NCBI RefSeq assembly: GCF_950295315.1
Contig: NC_080164.1
Location: forward strand, 8,827,502-8,891,501
Source of the DNA: Erinaceus europaeus
Taxonomy: Eukaryota > Chordata > Mammalia > Eulipotyphla > Erinaceidae
Direction: 5' to 3'
DNA length: 64,000 bases
Position numbers and translations under genes: made by a program. The notes beneath the pieces were generated by a model that was not told the DNA's origin, ran no database searches, and saw nothing but the letters and a program-made list of their open reading frames with translations. Positions 32,858-44,299 of the stretch are shown in pieces. Numbering within the stretch: position 1 is the first letter of the stretch; the number at the start of each line of letters is the position of its first letter.

Positions 32858-33274
32858 ATGCACATCCTGAGGCCTGTGGTATCAACTTGGCACTTTGGAA
32901 ATGATTTATCACCCCCTGTCCTCCCAGGTGGCAGACTGCTCCTTACAGTCCTCCCTCCCGGGGAATGCAGGGCTGCCTCCTGCTCCACTTCCTCCTCCAG
33001 GCTGTCAGCTCTGCAGGCTTCCTCTGCTCTGCTCCAGGTGGCTGCATGGAGCTGCAGTGGGTCCCACCCCACCTTGAGGGCTCCAGGTGCTAGAGCCCTG
33101 GGGATGGGGAGGTGCTGGCTACACAGAGAGGAGCAGAGGGAAAGGCCATTTGCCTTGTCAGCTGGGTACATGCACCTGCAGGGAACTGAGGAGATAGGCC
33201 TTTGGAGGCCTTCTACCTTCGGGAAGCTTCTCCCACAGTTCTGGAAAAGCAAAACACTTATTACTGTCCAATAA
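32858..33274. other. GC-rich segment with overlapping open frames
   Basis: A 138-codon frame on + (32858-33274) overlaps a 165-codon frame on - (32755-33252). Neither resembles a known family: no signal peptide, no clear domain, biased Ser/Pro/Leu on one strand. Local GC content is raised and no repeat is present. It may be non-coding GC-rich DNA or a regulatory element; coding is not supported. Confidence 0.3.
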
Positions 33275-33430
33275 AGGTAGCCCCAGAAGTGGGGTGGGTA
33301 TGTTGGGGGGGGGGTTGTACATGAGGCTTTTCAATCCACATTAAAATGGATGTTTCTTCACCTTCTTATTCTACACTAAAATGTTAGCTTTGCTCTCAAT
33401 AGGATGAACTAACTTTGGAATATTAACTTA

Positions 33431-33550
33431 GGGCTGGGTGGTGGTACACCTGGTTGAGTGCATACCTTACCATATGCAAAGACCATGGTTCAAGCCCCAG
33501 GTATCTCACCTACTGGGGTAAAGCTTCACAAGGAGTGAAGTAGTTCTACA

Positions 33551-33587
<37 letters not shown>

Positions 33588-33685
33588 TCCCTCCCTCTCT
33601 TTTCTCTCTTTACCTCCCCCACCTCTCTTTTCTCTTCCAATTTCTGTCTCCATTCAAGAAAATAAAAATATAAAAATATATATGA
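33431..33685 (+). repeat. Type B SINE with (CT)n expansion
   Basis: GGGCTGGGTGGTGGTACACC head, GGTTCAAGCCCCAGG, GGTAAAGCTTCACAAGG, CT run at 33557-33583, (AAATAT)n end. Confidence 0.85.
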
Positions 33686-34431
33686 ACTTGAGCCCGAGGC
33701 TGCCCTAAAATGATGAGTAACATCTTCCAGGAAGCAAAGGGCTTTAGCCAAGATGTGACATGATCCCGGAAGCTAGGCAAGTCCCGGATTCAGAGGAAGT
33801 CTGTATTTTCTTGGAAGGGCAGCCCACATACCCAGTAGACTCACAGGCTGGCAAGTTTGTGAATTGCTACAACATGAAAAGACAGGGCCGGTTTGAATTA
33901 CCAGGCTCAGATTCCCCCAGTGGACTTCTGGTCACACTCACTACGCAAACCATCTGGAGCCTCACTCTGGCACTTGATTATTTACTCATTGTCCCAGGTG
34001 GAATTAGAGCCCATAACTCACGGGTGTCCACCCCTCTCCTCTGTGGACAGCACCATAGCTCATCTCAGCAGTCGCTCCCTGGCCATCCATCAGCCAGTCC
34101 AATGTGGGAATCACTTGCCAACGGAGATACTTTGCATTGGAGATTATCATTATAAAGGAATGCTTTAAATTTGGGCACTAGTCCACCATCTTGCAGTGGT
34201 GTGCCTTTTATTTTATCATAATTCTCCTCATGCCTCAAACTCGTAAAGGATCCACTTATGCCTCCCCAGCATTTCCTTTCTCCATGTGTACCTCCCTAAA
34301 TGTATACTCAGCCCCTTCTACTTCCCTGGGAAGTCATCAAGTCATCACCAAGCAGACAAACCAACAAGGCAAAACTCCCAAGCTCAGGACCCTTACTTAG
34401 ACCACTGCTCATCACTTAGCAGTGAGCATTT
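33686..34431. other. Unique DNA with a 131-codon frame
   Basis: The plus frame 33760-34155 overlaps 33893-34168 in another register. Neither has a recognisable domain, so I do not call a gene. Confidence 0.4.
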
Positions 34432-34620
34432 TAGGTGCTGGATGGTGACTCACTCTGTAGAGCTAGCTATACCTGACCATGCATGAGGACCTGGGTTCAA
34501 GTCTCTGGTCCTCTCCTACAAGGGGGAAGCTTCATGTGCGGTCGAACAGTGCTGTAGTTGTTTTTACTTCTTTCTCTTGTTCTCTCTTTCTCTTTCACTC
34601 TATATCCAAAGAAGTTTTCC
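34432..34620 (+). repeat. Type B SINE, diverged
   Basis: GTGCTGGATGGTGACTCACTC, GGACCTGGGTTCAAGTCTC, GGGGGAAGCTTCATGTGCGG, CT-rich body. Confidence 0.7.
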
Positions 34621-35654
34621 CAAGAATGGTATAGTCATGCATATACAAAGTCTCAATCATAAAACCTGTGGTAAATAAATAAATAAATACAAGGAGCATA
34701 TTAGAATCCCTGCATGTCTCCGTTTACCAGAGAGTGAGCTGTGATAAAGCTTAGTCAAAAAATCTGCAGTGAGCATGGTTGGGTTATAGAAAGAACCTCT
34801 AGGTGTAGTGAAGTCAAGAGAAGGAGATGCTAGAAAGTTGGAGACCTGCAGGTAGTCTTCTCTCCCTGAAATATGAGGAAAAGTTAGAGAAACAAAAAGA
34901 GAGAAAAGGAAAAGATACAGGGAATTAAATAATGCAAGTCTTGAAATCATGTCAAGATGTTGGGATGGTTTCATTTAAGTGACAGGATGCCACTGAATAT
35001 TGTAAAGAGGGGAATCATGGGTTTAGAATGTGTAGTTTTTGAGAAATATTGTTGTCATAAATGCAGAGGTACCATTGAAGTACAGCAGTGAGGAGACAAT
35101 CCAGGAATTGGGTTGGAGCTATGGAATGGCCGCCAGTGGATAGAAGACTGGACCAAGATAGCAGAGTGGAGATGGAGAGGAGAGAGAGGAGATCCTTAGA
35201 GGGATTGTAGGAGGTGGGAGAAGGAAGGGCTTAGTAGCTTAGGTTTCTGTCATGAATATCAGTGTAAGAGACCATGCTACTCATCTACCCATTGAGGTAT
35301 TGAGTCTGTGACTGAGTATTTTGGGAGAGGGAATGAGAAATACGGATTTAGTTGACGCATATTTGATATGAATGTCTACGGAGTAGTTTCTAGTCAGAGG
35401 AAGAATTTTCAGGACAAAGGAGAGTCCTTGGTGCATTCAGTGAGTGGAAGGTGAAGGCAGAGAAAACAAGATCAGGTAGTGGAAAGTGTTGGTATAAGCA
35501 GATGGGGGTGGTTCAGAAGACCCAGGGGGACAGTTAATCAACAGAAAGAGGTACAGGGAGACAGACCAGCAGTGCCAACTATATCACAGAGAAAAAAAAT
35601 CTTACAGAGTGAAATATGAAAAGAAATGGAAGGATGAGAGTCTTACATTTAGTT
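34621..35654. other. Unique DNA
   Basis: A (TAAA)n patch near 34672-34688; otherwise nothing recognised. Confidence 0.45.
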
Positions 35655-36056
35655 TCCTGATTATTAAATAATTTGTTCTGCTTTATATCTCAATGCTTTA
35701 CAACCACCAAGTTGCAGAGGTTACCATGATGCCAACTTGACTTCACTCAGCAGAGGACCTCACCAGTGTGTCCTGGAAAATCACTTCTTCAGAGCCCTAC
35801 CCAACTAGGGAAAGATAGAACAGGCTGGAGGTATGGAGTCACCTGCCAATGCCCATGTCCAGTGGAGAAGCAATTACAGAAACCAGACCTCCCACCTTTT
35901 GCACCCCAAAAAGAATTTTGTTCATACTCCCACATGAATAAAGAATAAGGATGTTTCCAAAGGAGCAATGGAACACAGAACTCTGTTGGTAGGAATTATA
36001 TGCAATTTTACTCCTTATCCTACAATCTTATTAATAAATCACTAATAAAAAAAAGA
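35655..36056 (+). repeat. LR-X copy, older subfamily
   Basis: GATTATTAAATAATTTGTTC, ACTAGGGAAAGATAGAACAGG, ACTCTGTTGGTAGGAATTATA, ending AATAAATCACTAATAAAAAAAAG. Confidence 0.82.
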
Positions 36057-36349
36057 CCATAAATATGGAAGGTAAGCAAAATGTTCCAGGAGGTTCCACT
36101 GTGAAAGGACAGAGACTGGTTCCAAGAGATAATTAGTTATTTGGTGAATTCAATTTTCTTTGTAATCCTCTTTCTGTTTAGAGTAATTTTATTTTACAAA
36201 GAAGTTGGACAGACTCACCAGTCCCCGGCACGGTTCACATATTTGTATTACCATGTGTAACAGCAACACCTAAATATCCACCATTGGTATATATCATTAT
36301 TGACCAAGTTCCAGGATTTTAACTGTGTTGCTGCTGGAGCTTCTCCAGG

Positions 36350-36495
36350 TTGATTTTTTTTTTTTTTTTTCAGAAAGAAGGAGGCAGAGCTGAGGGGGAG
36401 AGGGGACGACATCACAGGAACAGCACTTCCTTCAGTGTGGCACACGCTCCAGCTTCTGCCCTGAGTCATGTGCTTAGTCAGGGAAGCATACTATC
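36350..36495 (-). repeat. GA-rich old SINE (type E)
   Basis: T-run, CAGAAAGAAGGAGGCAGAGC, GAACAGCACTTCCTTCAGTG, GCATACTATCC. Matches the 1196 element (CTTCAGTG, ACATTATCC). Confidence 0.55.
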
Positions 36496-36569
36496 CATAA
36501 GAGGTATTTGTGGGCCCAATTTCCAGAACTTATTTGGAATTCCTCAGCTTTAAAAAAAAATTATTAGTG

Positions 36570-36913
36570 GGGAGTCCAGCGGTAGTGCAGCCGGTTAAAC
36601 ACATGTGACAGGATGGGCAAGGACCAGTGTAAGGATCCCGGTTCAAGCCCCTGGCTCCCCACCTGCAGGGGAGTCGCTTCATGGGCGGCAAAACAGGTCT
36701 TCAGGTGTCTATATTTCTCTCTCTGTCTGTGTCTTCCCCTCCTCTCTCCATTTCTTTCTGTCCTATCCAACGACAGCAACAACAATAATAATAACCACAA
36801 CAATGATAAAAAACCAACAAGGGCAACAAAAGGGGAAAAAATGGTCTCCTGGTGCAGTGGATTTGTGGTGCAGGCACTGAGCCCCAGGCAATAACCCTGT
36901 AGGCAAAAAAAAA
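36570..36913 (+). repeat. Type A-long SINE inserted in LR-X
   Basis: TATTAGTG at 36562-36569 and 36914-36921 flanks it. Head GGGAGTCCAGCGGTAGTGC, tail module GGTCTCCTGGTGCAGTGG to AATAACCCTGTAGG, A-run. The target is the A-tail side of the LR-X copy that continues to 37420. Confidence 0.92.
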
Positions 36914-37420
36914 TATTAGTGATTTAATAATGATTAACAAGACTGTAAAATAATGAGGATACAATTCCATACAATTTCCACCAGCAGAGTTCCATGCATC
37001 ATCCACTCCACTGGAAGCCTTCCTATCCTTTATCCCTCCAGGAGTATGGACCCAGATTTATGATGGGGAGAATAAGGTGGAAGGTCTGGCTTCTGTAATT
37101 GCTTCTCCGTTGGACCTGGATATTAGCAGGTGGATCCAGATACCCAGACCCTATCTTCTCCTAGTGGGGCAGGGCTCTGCAGAGGTGAGATTCCAGGGCA
37201 CACTGGTGAAGTCATATGCCCAAGAAAGTCAGGATGGTGTCATAGCAGTGTCTGCAGCTTAGTGGATGAAAGGTGATAAGGAATAAAGAGAAAATTTTGA
37301 TTAATAAACAGGAAACCCAAGTAGGAAAAAGTAGATGAAATTAGGGGTCTTTGTGTGGGAAGAAACGAGGAAGTCTATTTTAGGTATGTTCCATGGGGCA
37401 TGACTTAGGAATTTTCCAAC
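36914..37420 (-). repeat. LR-X copy, left arm of an inverted pair
   Basis: GTGATTTAATAATGATTAAC at the tail side, CTTTATCCCTCCAGGAGTATGG, GGCTTCTGTAATTGCTTCTCC, GATTCCAGGGCACACTGGTG, TATTTTAGGTATGTTCC. It meets a plus-strand LR-X copy at about 37420, 5' end to 5' end. Confidence 0.85.
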
Positions 37421-37429
37421 TTCAGTCTA

Positions 37430-38165
37430 GCTATCAAACTCAAACAAAACTACCATAGTTGTGTGCCCCAGAAATATGCCTAAAATCAACTTCCTATAGC
37501 TTTCGTATACCCTGAAACTCCTCATTTCATCTGCTCTAATCCTACATTTTGGTTCCTGTTCATTAACTATTTTGTCTCAATTTAGGTCATGCCACCTCCC
37601 AGACACCAAGTTACAGATGTCAGCATGACTCCATCCCAAATTCTCTGGGCAGAAGGCCTCACCAATGTGTCTCGGACCCACAAATCTCCAGAGCTCTGGC
37701 CCACTAGGGAAAGACAGAGACGGGCTTGGGGTATGGACTGACTTGCCAACATCTATGTTCAGCAGAGAAGTAAATACAGAAGACAGAATTCCTACCTTCT
37801 GCGCCCCCAAAACAACTTTGATCCATACTCCCAGCGGGGGAGAAATGATAGGAAAACATAAGAGAGCGCTGAACTCCAGCTCCATCAGCACCCAGAGAGA
37901 GATAAGGAAAAGGAGAGGGACTTATGGAGGTAGTAATGTTGTCATGAGTGTGCTGAAGAGGAAGAGAGGATTGGATCAGGGAAAAAAAAAAAGGAAGAAT
38001 ATGTATAAATGTAGACATATAGTTGTAGAGATGATGGCTGGCCCATATCTACAACATTAGGGGAATTGTGGTGAATTGCAGTGGGGTGGCTGAAGATTCA
38101 GAACCCTTGAAGGGGGAATGGTATGGATTTAAACCCCTATTGACATGTAATTTTGTAAAGTAAAA
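37430..38165 (+). repeat. LR-X copy, right arm of an inverted pair, atypical 3' part
   Basis: Mirrors the left arm (AAATATGCCTAAAATCAACTTCC, ACTAGGGAAAGACAGAGACGG, AAGTAAATACAGAAGACAG). After CATACTCCCAGCGGGGG (37840) it departs from the usual 3' end and finishes TGTAATTTTGTAAAGTAAAAAA, an older L1-like 3' end. Confidence 0.75.
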
Positions 38166-38171
38166 AAAAAA

Positions 38172-38282
38172 AACTGAGAGAGGGAGGGGAGAGGGGGAGT
38201 GGGGAGGGGGAGGGGGAATGGGGAGGGGAGGGGGGAGGAGGGGGAGTGGGGAGGGGGAGGTAGGGAGGAAGAGAGAGAGAGA
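38172..38282. repeat. G-rich (GGGGA)n-like tract
   Basis: GGGAGGGGAGAGGGGGAGTGGGG-type purine repeat beside the A-tail of the LR-X copy. Many runs of three or more G could fold as quadruplexes. Confidence 0.9.
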
Positions 38283-38754
38283 GCCTACCATTTCTGCTCT
38301 TCAATGAGGACAAGTTCCCAGAGCTTTTTCATTTATGACTGTTTTAAACCCCATATTTCCAGGTACTGAATGACATTTAATTGTCATATCTCAGTATCCT
38401 CTGGCCAAACTTTTTTTTTTTTTTGCTTTTTTATGACCCTTGACAGAGTTGAAGACTGCTGACTTGTTTGCCTACAGTGTCCTCAAATCTGAGTATTTCT
38501 TGTTGTTAGGATGGAAGATAATAATCCCAGAGAAGGTAAATTCTCCTCACTTCATTTTAGGGAATATATGAGATCCATGTGACAATAAACACCAGCAATA
38601 CTCAATTTGATGACTTGGTTATATGGTGTGTTCAGGCTTCTTGACAATGTGAACCTTCCCCTGTTTCCTTAACTCAGTTCTCGAGTAGGGACACTGCAAG
38701 TCCAGCCCACATTTGGTATCAAGGTGGAAGTGTGAGAATTAAGCCCTACCTCTT
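38283..38754. other. Unique DNA
   Basis: Nothing recognised. Confidence 0.45.
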
Positions 38755-39085
38755 TTTTTTCCCTATTTCTTTATTGGGGGAGTAATGTTTTACAGTTGAT
38801 AGCAAATACAATAGTTTGTACATGCGTAACATTTCCAAGTTATTTTCCACATAACAATACAACCTCCACTCGGTCCTCCTCTGGAATCATGTTCCAGGAC
38901 CTGAACCCTCCCTCTCACCCACTCCAGAGTCTTAGCTTGGTGCAATATGCCAACTCCCATCCAAGTTCTGCTTAGTGTCTTCTCTTCTGATCTTGGTTTT
39001 CAACTTCTGCCTAGGAGTGAGATCATCCCCATATCCATCCTTCTGTTTCTGACTTACTTCACTTAACATGATTCCTTCTGACTAC
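38755..39085 (-). mobile_element. L1 3' end
   Basis: TTTCTTTATTGGGGGAGTAATG, ATACAATAGTTTGTACATGCG, CCACATAACAATACAACCTCC, CTTCTGATCTTGGTTTTCAAC, TTCACTTAACATGATTCC: the reverse complement of the 31952-32356 type. Confidence 0.9.
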
Positions 39086-39223
39086 CTCTTCTGCTTTTAT
39101 GATGAAAAATATCTTCCCAATGGTGTCTGGATATAGTCCTCACTATTATTTCCATTATCAGAAATCAACAATGCCTGACATCTGTCATACACAGCAGAGC
39201 ACTGGTTCATAAGAAATTGTTTT

Positions 39224-39491
39224 ACTTGGGAGTCAGGTGGTAGCACAGAGGGTTAAGGACATGTGGTGCAAAGCACAAGGACCAGCATAAGAGTCCCGGT
39301 TCGAGCCCCCAGCTCCCCACCTGCAGGGGAGTCACTTCAAAAGTGGTGAAGCAGGTCTGCAAGTGTATCTCTTTCTCTCCCCCTCTCTGTCTTCCCCTCC
39401 ACTCTCCATTTCTCTCTGCCCTACCCAACAATGATGACATCAATAACAACAATAATAACGGCAACAACAATAAAAAACAAGGACAACAAAA

Positions 39492-39530
<39 letters not shown>

Positions 39531-39534
39531 AATA
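39224..39534 (+). repeat. Type A SINE with 13-bp target duplication and (AAAT)n tail
   Basis: AAGAAATTGTTTT at 39211-39223 and 39535-39547. Four bases (ACTT) precede the usual GGGAGTC start. The tail is a pure (AAAT)n run of about 40 bp. Confidence 0.95.
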
Positions 39535-39547
39535 AAGAAATTGTTTT

Positions 39548-40984
39548 GCTCATTCATTATTTCACATAGATTATTCAAGGTCCCAGACCAAAAAAAAATT
39601 TTTTTTTTTTTACTCTGGGACTCACGGTATCCTTCTACCCTCCCCTGACTATACAGTCACCACGCTCTACCTTTTTTATGGACAACATCATCTCTGATGT
39701 TCATCTCAGGTGATAGTTGACAAAGCATTGTGGCATAAACTGAGTCTAACTCTTAAGTTTCTTGTTTACTCCTGTGGGTAGAATTCCATCTTTGTCTCTG
39801 AATCCTGAATGAAGTAAAAGAATAAAAATGTTCTCTGCAGTATTGCCAGACTTGTGAGTTAAATAGGAATATAGGTGGAGAGATGATGGGTTCTATGCAC
39901 CCAAGTATACTTTCCTCAACTGCTCTTCAAGCTTTGGGATAAGAAGCCTCTGCTCTGGATTGAAGCCTTAGAACACACTGGAATAAATGGCTCATAAAAG
40001 ACCTTTCCCTATAACTAGACTAATAGAATGGGTGGAAGACCTGGTATCAATGCAAGATAGCTGATGATCTCGAGCCCATAAACTTTTTTACCACTTAACT
40101 TTCTCTGGGAATCAGCGAGCACCATTCCCAATGTCTATTGCTCAAGTTGAGCACTGGAGAATTCAGTGAGCTGGGATGACCGAACTCATTCAATCCACCA
40201 GCTGCACTATTAAGTGGTCACCATTTTTTTTTCCCTGAGGTTTCTGTGTTACAGTCATAGAACTATATGATTGGCATGGGGAATGTTATGTGGGAAGTCA
40301 TGTCTCAGAAGAGTCACATGGAAAAGGAATTAGGGCTGTGCAGGTCAAATTCCAGCGTGGTGAGTCGTGGGAGATAAATGTGTAGAAGCCCATTGGAAAG
40401 AACAGGCTCCCAACCTCCGGAGAAATGGTGCATGCTTTTTCCCAAGGGAGCAGGAGGTTTGGCAGCCATTGGTTGCCTCCAGCCCCATCCCATCAAGTGG
40501 GGTTAGCTGGTTGTTGAGTTCACAAGACAGATGGCTCTTTGGGTCTCTAGGGTGTTCTCCAGCCATCACCAAATTGTCAGACTGCAAACAAAAGCTATTC
40601 ATTGCCCTCACCTCTTCTCCTGAATTCTTCCTAACTTTACAACTTCCAAAGCACAAGATATGCTAGAGCTGAGAAACCTTGTCTGTCTATGGGAGCCATA
40701 CCTTTCCAAAAAAGTTAAATAAAAAATTAGGACATGTAATTGATATTTATGCTATTTCTGGCCACAAAGACAATCTATATGGGGGAGTTTAAGATATAAG
40801 ATATTATTATCTCCATTTTGATGTTTACTGACATCCTTTCCAGGAATAGCAAAAACAGAACTGACACTGCAGCCATCTTGGACAGTTGGGATATGGCGAG
40901 GTCTTGCTCATTCTCCTCCCCTTTTTCTCTTTCTTCTTGCCATTGCAGGCCACTGGTATAGAAAAAAAAATAAGTGAGAAATAA
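39548..40984. other. Unique DNA
   Basis: No gene recognised. Frames at 40345-40656 (-) and 40367-40666 (+) overlap almost exactly on opposite strands with no known domain. Confidence 0.45.
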
Positions 40985-41250
40985 AGGAGCAAGAGAATGA
41001 GCTCACTAGGGGTTGAGGGTGTGCATGCCTTGCCGTACTGATGGCTGAGGTTCTAGTCTCAGTTCCACAGGAACTACCATTGTACTCTCTCCCTCTCCCT
41101 TTCTCCCCTCTTTCCCTCTCCTTTCCTTTCTCTCTCTCTCTTTGCCTTTCTCTCTCCCCCCGTCTCTCTCTCAACTATATATCCCTTTACCTAAATAAAA
41201 AATTTCAGCTCAGGAGCAGTGAAATTGTTCATGTATGAGCCTCAAAAAAT
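40985..41250 (+). repeat. Degraded SINE with CT-rich body
   Basis: GAGCTCACTAGGGGTTGAGGG, CTAGTCTCAGTTCCAC, a long CT tract, AATAAAAAATTTCAGC and module-like GCTCAGGAGCAGTG. Probably an old type B with tail module. Confidence 0.5.
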
Positions 41251-41301
41251 TAAAAATGTGAATGATGATAACAGAAATAAGGAAAACCCCTGGGCAATCT
41301 T

Positions 41302-42047
41302 TTGATTGTTTGTTTGTTTGTATTTTTAGTTGCGAAATCTATTTATTGCTTCTAGGAGCATGACTATATTGATATTCTTCAACCCATGAACAAGAGGTGT
41401 TCTTCCATTTCTTTTAGTCATCTTCTTTCTCTCTTTTTTTAAATATTATTTTATTTATAAAAAGCAAACACTAAGGATAAGAGGGGTATAACCACACAAT
41501 TCTCACTACCAGATCTCCATATTCCATCCCCTCCCTTGATAACTATCTTATTCTTTAACGTTTTTTCCCAGCCATGACATCATCTCCCCATACAATAACT
41601 AGGATCCACCTGCATATCAGATTTCAGGCTCAGGCAAAAAAAAAAAAAAAAAAAAAACTAGTATAGCCACAGGCTCTTTGGAATATGATTAAAGCATGCT
41701 GACTGTCTATCCATAAAACAAAGACCCCCAACTCTTCATCTGCACTATTCCAGCCTTTAGGTTCATGATTAGTTAACAATTTGTTTGACTTTGTATGTTA
41801 ACTCTCTTTTCAGCCACCAGGTTCCAGATGCTAGCATGGTGCCAACCAGACTTCCCTGTAAAGACAACCCCACCAATGTGTTCTGGAGCTCCAGCCCCCC
41901 CAGAGCCCTGCCCCACTAGGGAAAGAGAGAGACAGGTTGGAAGTATGGATTGATCGACCTGTCGATGTCCATGTTCATCGGGGAAGCAATGACAAGAAGC
42001 CAGACCTTCCATCCTCTGCATCCCACAATGACCTTTGGGTCCATCCA
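41302..42047 (-). mobile_element. Twin-primed LR-X insertion with probable 3' transduction
   Basis: One 746-bp insertion bounded by perfect 13-bp repeats, CCTGGGCAATCTT at 41289-41301 and 42048-42060. In its own (minus) sense, from the 3' side: a (CAAA)n tail (41302-41325); a segment resembling L1 ORF2 with AATAAATAG (41326-about 41435); an A-run; the LR-X 3' terminus (about 41440-41555); and the adjoining upstream LR-X part inverted into plus sense (about 41556-42047). The inverted part stops at GGGTCCATCC, exactly where the other part should begin. Confidence 0.85.
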
Positions 42048-42060
42048 CCTGGGCAATCTT

Positions 42061-42721
42061 ACCTGCAAGCAAGCAGAGAAGATTATCTAGGAGATTGGAG
42101 GAGAGATGATAGTACCTCTTAGTCTCAGTCTTATACCAGCTGGTAATTTAAATTCAGTGATTAGAAATCCATCACTTTTAACCTTTTTTTCTCCTTTCTT
42201 CATTTTATTTATTTACTTATAAAAATGAAACATTGATAAAACCATATAGATATTATCTGACTCTTCACTTTCCTCTCTTTGAACAACTATGAACTTGATA
42301 AGACACCCCTTCCCCCCTGGCCCTGCCACCGCTCCATATTACTCAGTGGAATATCTTGAGACTTAGTCACTTCTGAAAGATTCACTTTCAAAACTTCAGA
42401 GGGTTAGTAGAAACCAGAATCCTCTCTTCCATCAGTTCCTTGGAAAATGGGGATTCAAAAAGCTTACTAACCACTTAATCTGCCTTTCTCATCAGTTTGT
42501 CAAATTTCTAATCACTCCGAAATACAAAAAAAAAAAAAAAGAACAAAGCCATGAATCTCTCCCCCTAATTTAAACTGAACAGTTTCCATATTTATCTGCC
42601 TTATTTATTGTCTCTCTGTAGGCATTAAACAGTGTTTGCAAACCACTGTAGGGCATGGTGGTCAGCAGTGTTATTTCCAGCCTGAATCCAAGTTCTTCTT
42701 TCTTCTTTTTTTTTCTTCTTT
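42061..42721. other. Unique DNA
   Basis: No gene recognised; an A-run sits near 42527-42540. Confidence 0.45.
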
Positions 42722-42968
42722 TTAATTTTTTCTTTTGTTGCCCTTGTTTTTTAACATTGTTGTGGTTATTGATGTCGGTGTTTTTGGATAGGACAGAGAG
42801 AAATGGAGAGAGGAGGGGAAGACAGAGAGGGGGAGAGAAAGATAGACACCTGCAGACCTGCTTCACCGCCTGTGAAGCGACTCCCCTGCAGGTGGGGAGC
42901 TGGGGGCTCGAACCGGGATCTTTGGGCTGGTCTTTGCACTTTGCGCCACGTGCACTTAACCCGCTGCA
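42722..42968 (-). repeat. Type A SINE
   Basis: TCTTTTGTTGCCCTTGTTTTT, CCCTGCAGGTGGGGAGCTGGG, GGGCTCGAACCGGGATC; the head end is replaced by AGATCAGCCCG, so it is slightly damaged. An antisense frame of about 100 codons is shared with other copies of the family. Confidence 0.85.
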
Positions 42969-44179
42969 GATCAGCCCGTTGGTCTCCAAAGCATACTGTC
43001 ATCTGTCATACCAGCATGTCCCCAAGGGGTCTTAAATCCAGAGAAATATAAGTGCAGTCATTCCAAGCCTTAAAATCCTCCTGATGAGAGAAGCCTTATT
43101 ACCCCTTGTGCACAGTAGCTAGAATTTTTACATAGACTAACTGGCCTCTTTTCATTCCTTTTTAAATACCCAAAGGCATCCTGCCTACAAGCGTTACTGA
43201 GCGCCTACAAACCCTGGTTACAAAGACTGCTTGCACACCACACAAGTGTTACAGAACACCTGAAACCACTTTGCCTCTATTTGTTTTGTCCTTTAATATG
43301 CACACTGGTATATTGAACCCCCCCTGGGTTTGGATATTATACACCCAAGTTTTCGTTCAAATTGAGTTTTCACAGCTGGATTAGAAACCAATGGAAATGT
43401 TGACCCAGCACCAACTATATCATTCCAAACAGGTGTTGCTTTAATTAGCCTTATCGTAAAGCAAAAATTGAAAATTAAAGGAAAACATTTTAATAGACCT
43501 AAAGACTTTCTTAAGGTCTTAAAGGGAGCAGAAAAATCACTGAGGACTTTAGAATCTTCTCTGCTCTCAGAGGCACCTTTAAAAAGTTAGCAAGACTCTG
43601 AAGCTGGAACACCAAGCCAGTGTTTGAAAGGAGGGAAAAATGTGCTGGTTTTCCTGGTGTGTTTGCCAGTGAAGGAGGAAATAAAAATAGTGAAGTGAGA
43701 GAGGCTGTCAAGCATATCCACCTGGATCTTAGCTGTCCTCATCTTAAAGAGGAAGAAGACAAACAGGCCAATCTGTGGTGTCACTCCTTATCTTAAAGAG
43801 GACTATGACTATTTTCCATGCAGAAACAAAGGAGTTGTATGTGACTACCATGGCAAATGCTAGAAGAACCATGTAATGCAGAAAACATAACTTCTTTCTG
43901 TCAGAAATGTGGAAAGGAGGTTGTGAAAATCCTACCCTCAAGGAATATTCAACCTCATTGTCTCTCAGGCATGAAACCATTTTGAGGACAAGCTGAAATA
44001 AGATACAAGTAAGCATAAGTATTCAAGTGGTCTTTCAGCAGGACAGTGAATATTTCCTTTAGTTGTTGCAAGTTTGGAATGACTTCCTAGAGAAAACAGA
44101 GTGGGAGACTCTCTCCAAAGAGAGAGTTTGGGGAGAAAAAGCCAGTGAGACATCTCAGACCAGCGGAGTTGCTGCACTA
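42969..44179. other. Unique DNA
   Basis: About 1.2 kb without a recognisable repeat. Minus frames at 43511-43784 and 43744-44016 show no known domain. Confidence 0.45.
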
Positions 44180-44295
44180 AGGGCACAGGACATTTGGTTT
44201 CTCAGAAGCAGAATACACCAGCTAACATCGGTTACTTGTCCCCTGGAGACTATTTCAGTGGGTCTGGAGTAAGAATCCAAGAATTCACATTTCTT
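44180..44295 (+). mobile_element. MER5-type hAT fossil, left part
   Basis: GAAGCAGAATACACCAGC, CAGTGGGTCTGGAGTAAG and GAATTCACATTTCTT follow the middle of MER5A in forward order. The rest resumes at 45455. Confidence 0.6.
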
Positions 44296-44299
44296 TAAT

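Noticed and set aside
32755..33274. 138-codon (+) and 165-codon (-) frames as genes
   Set aside because: They overlap on opposite strands in GC-rich DNA where stops are rare; no domain, start context or splice evidence.
33760..34168. 131-codon plus-strand frame as a gene
   Set aside because: No recognisable family, overlapped by another frame, no exon signals that can be defended.
36914..38165. Twin priming as the explanation of the inverted LR-X pair
   Set aside because: Both arms contain the same part of the element, whereas twin priming gives complementary, non-overlapping parts.
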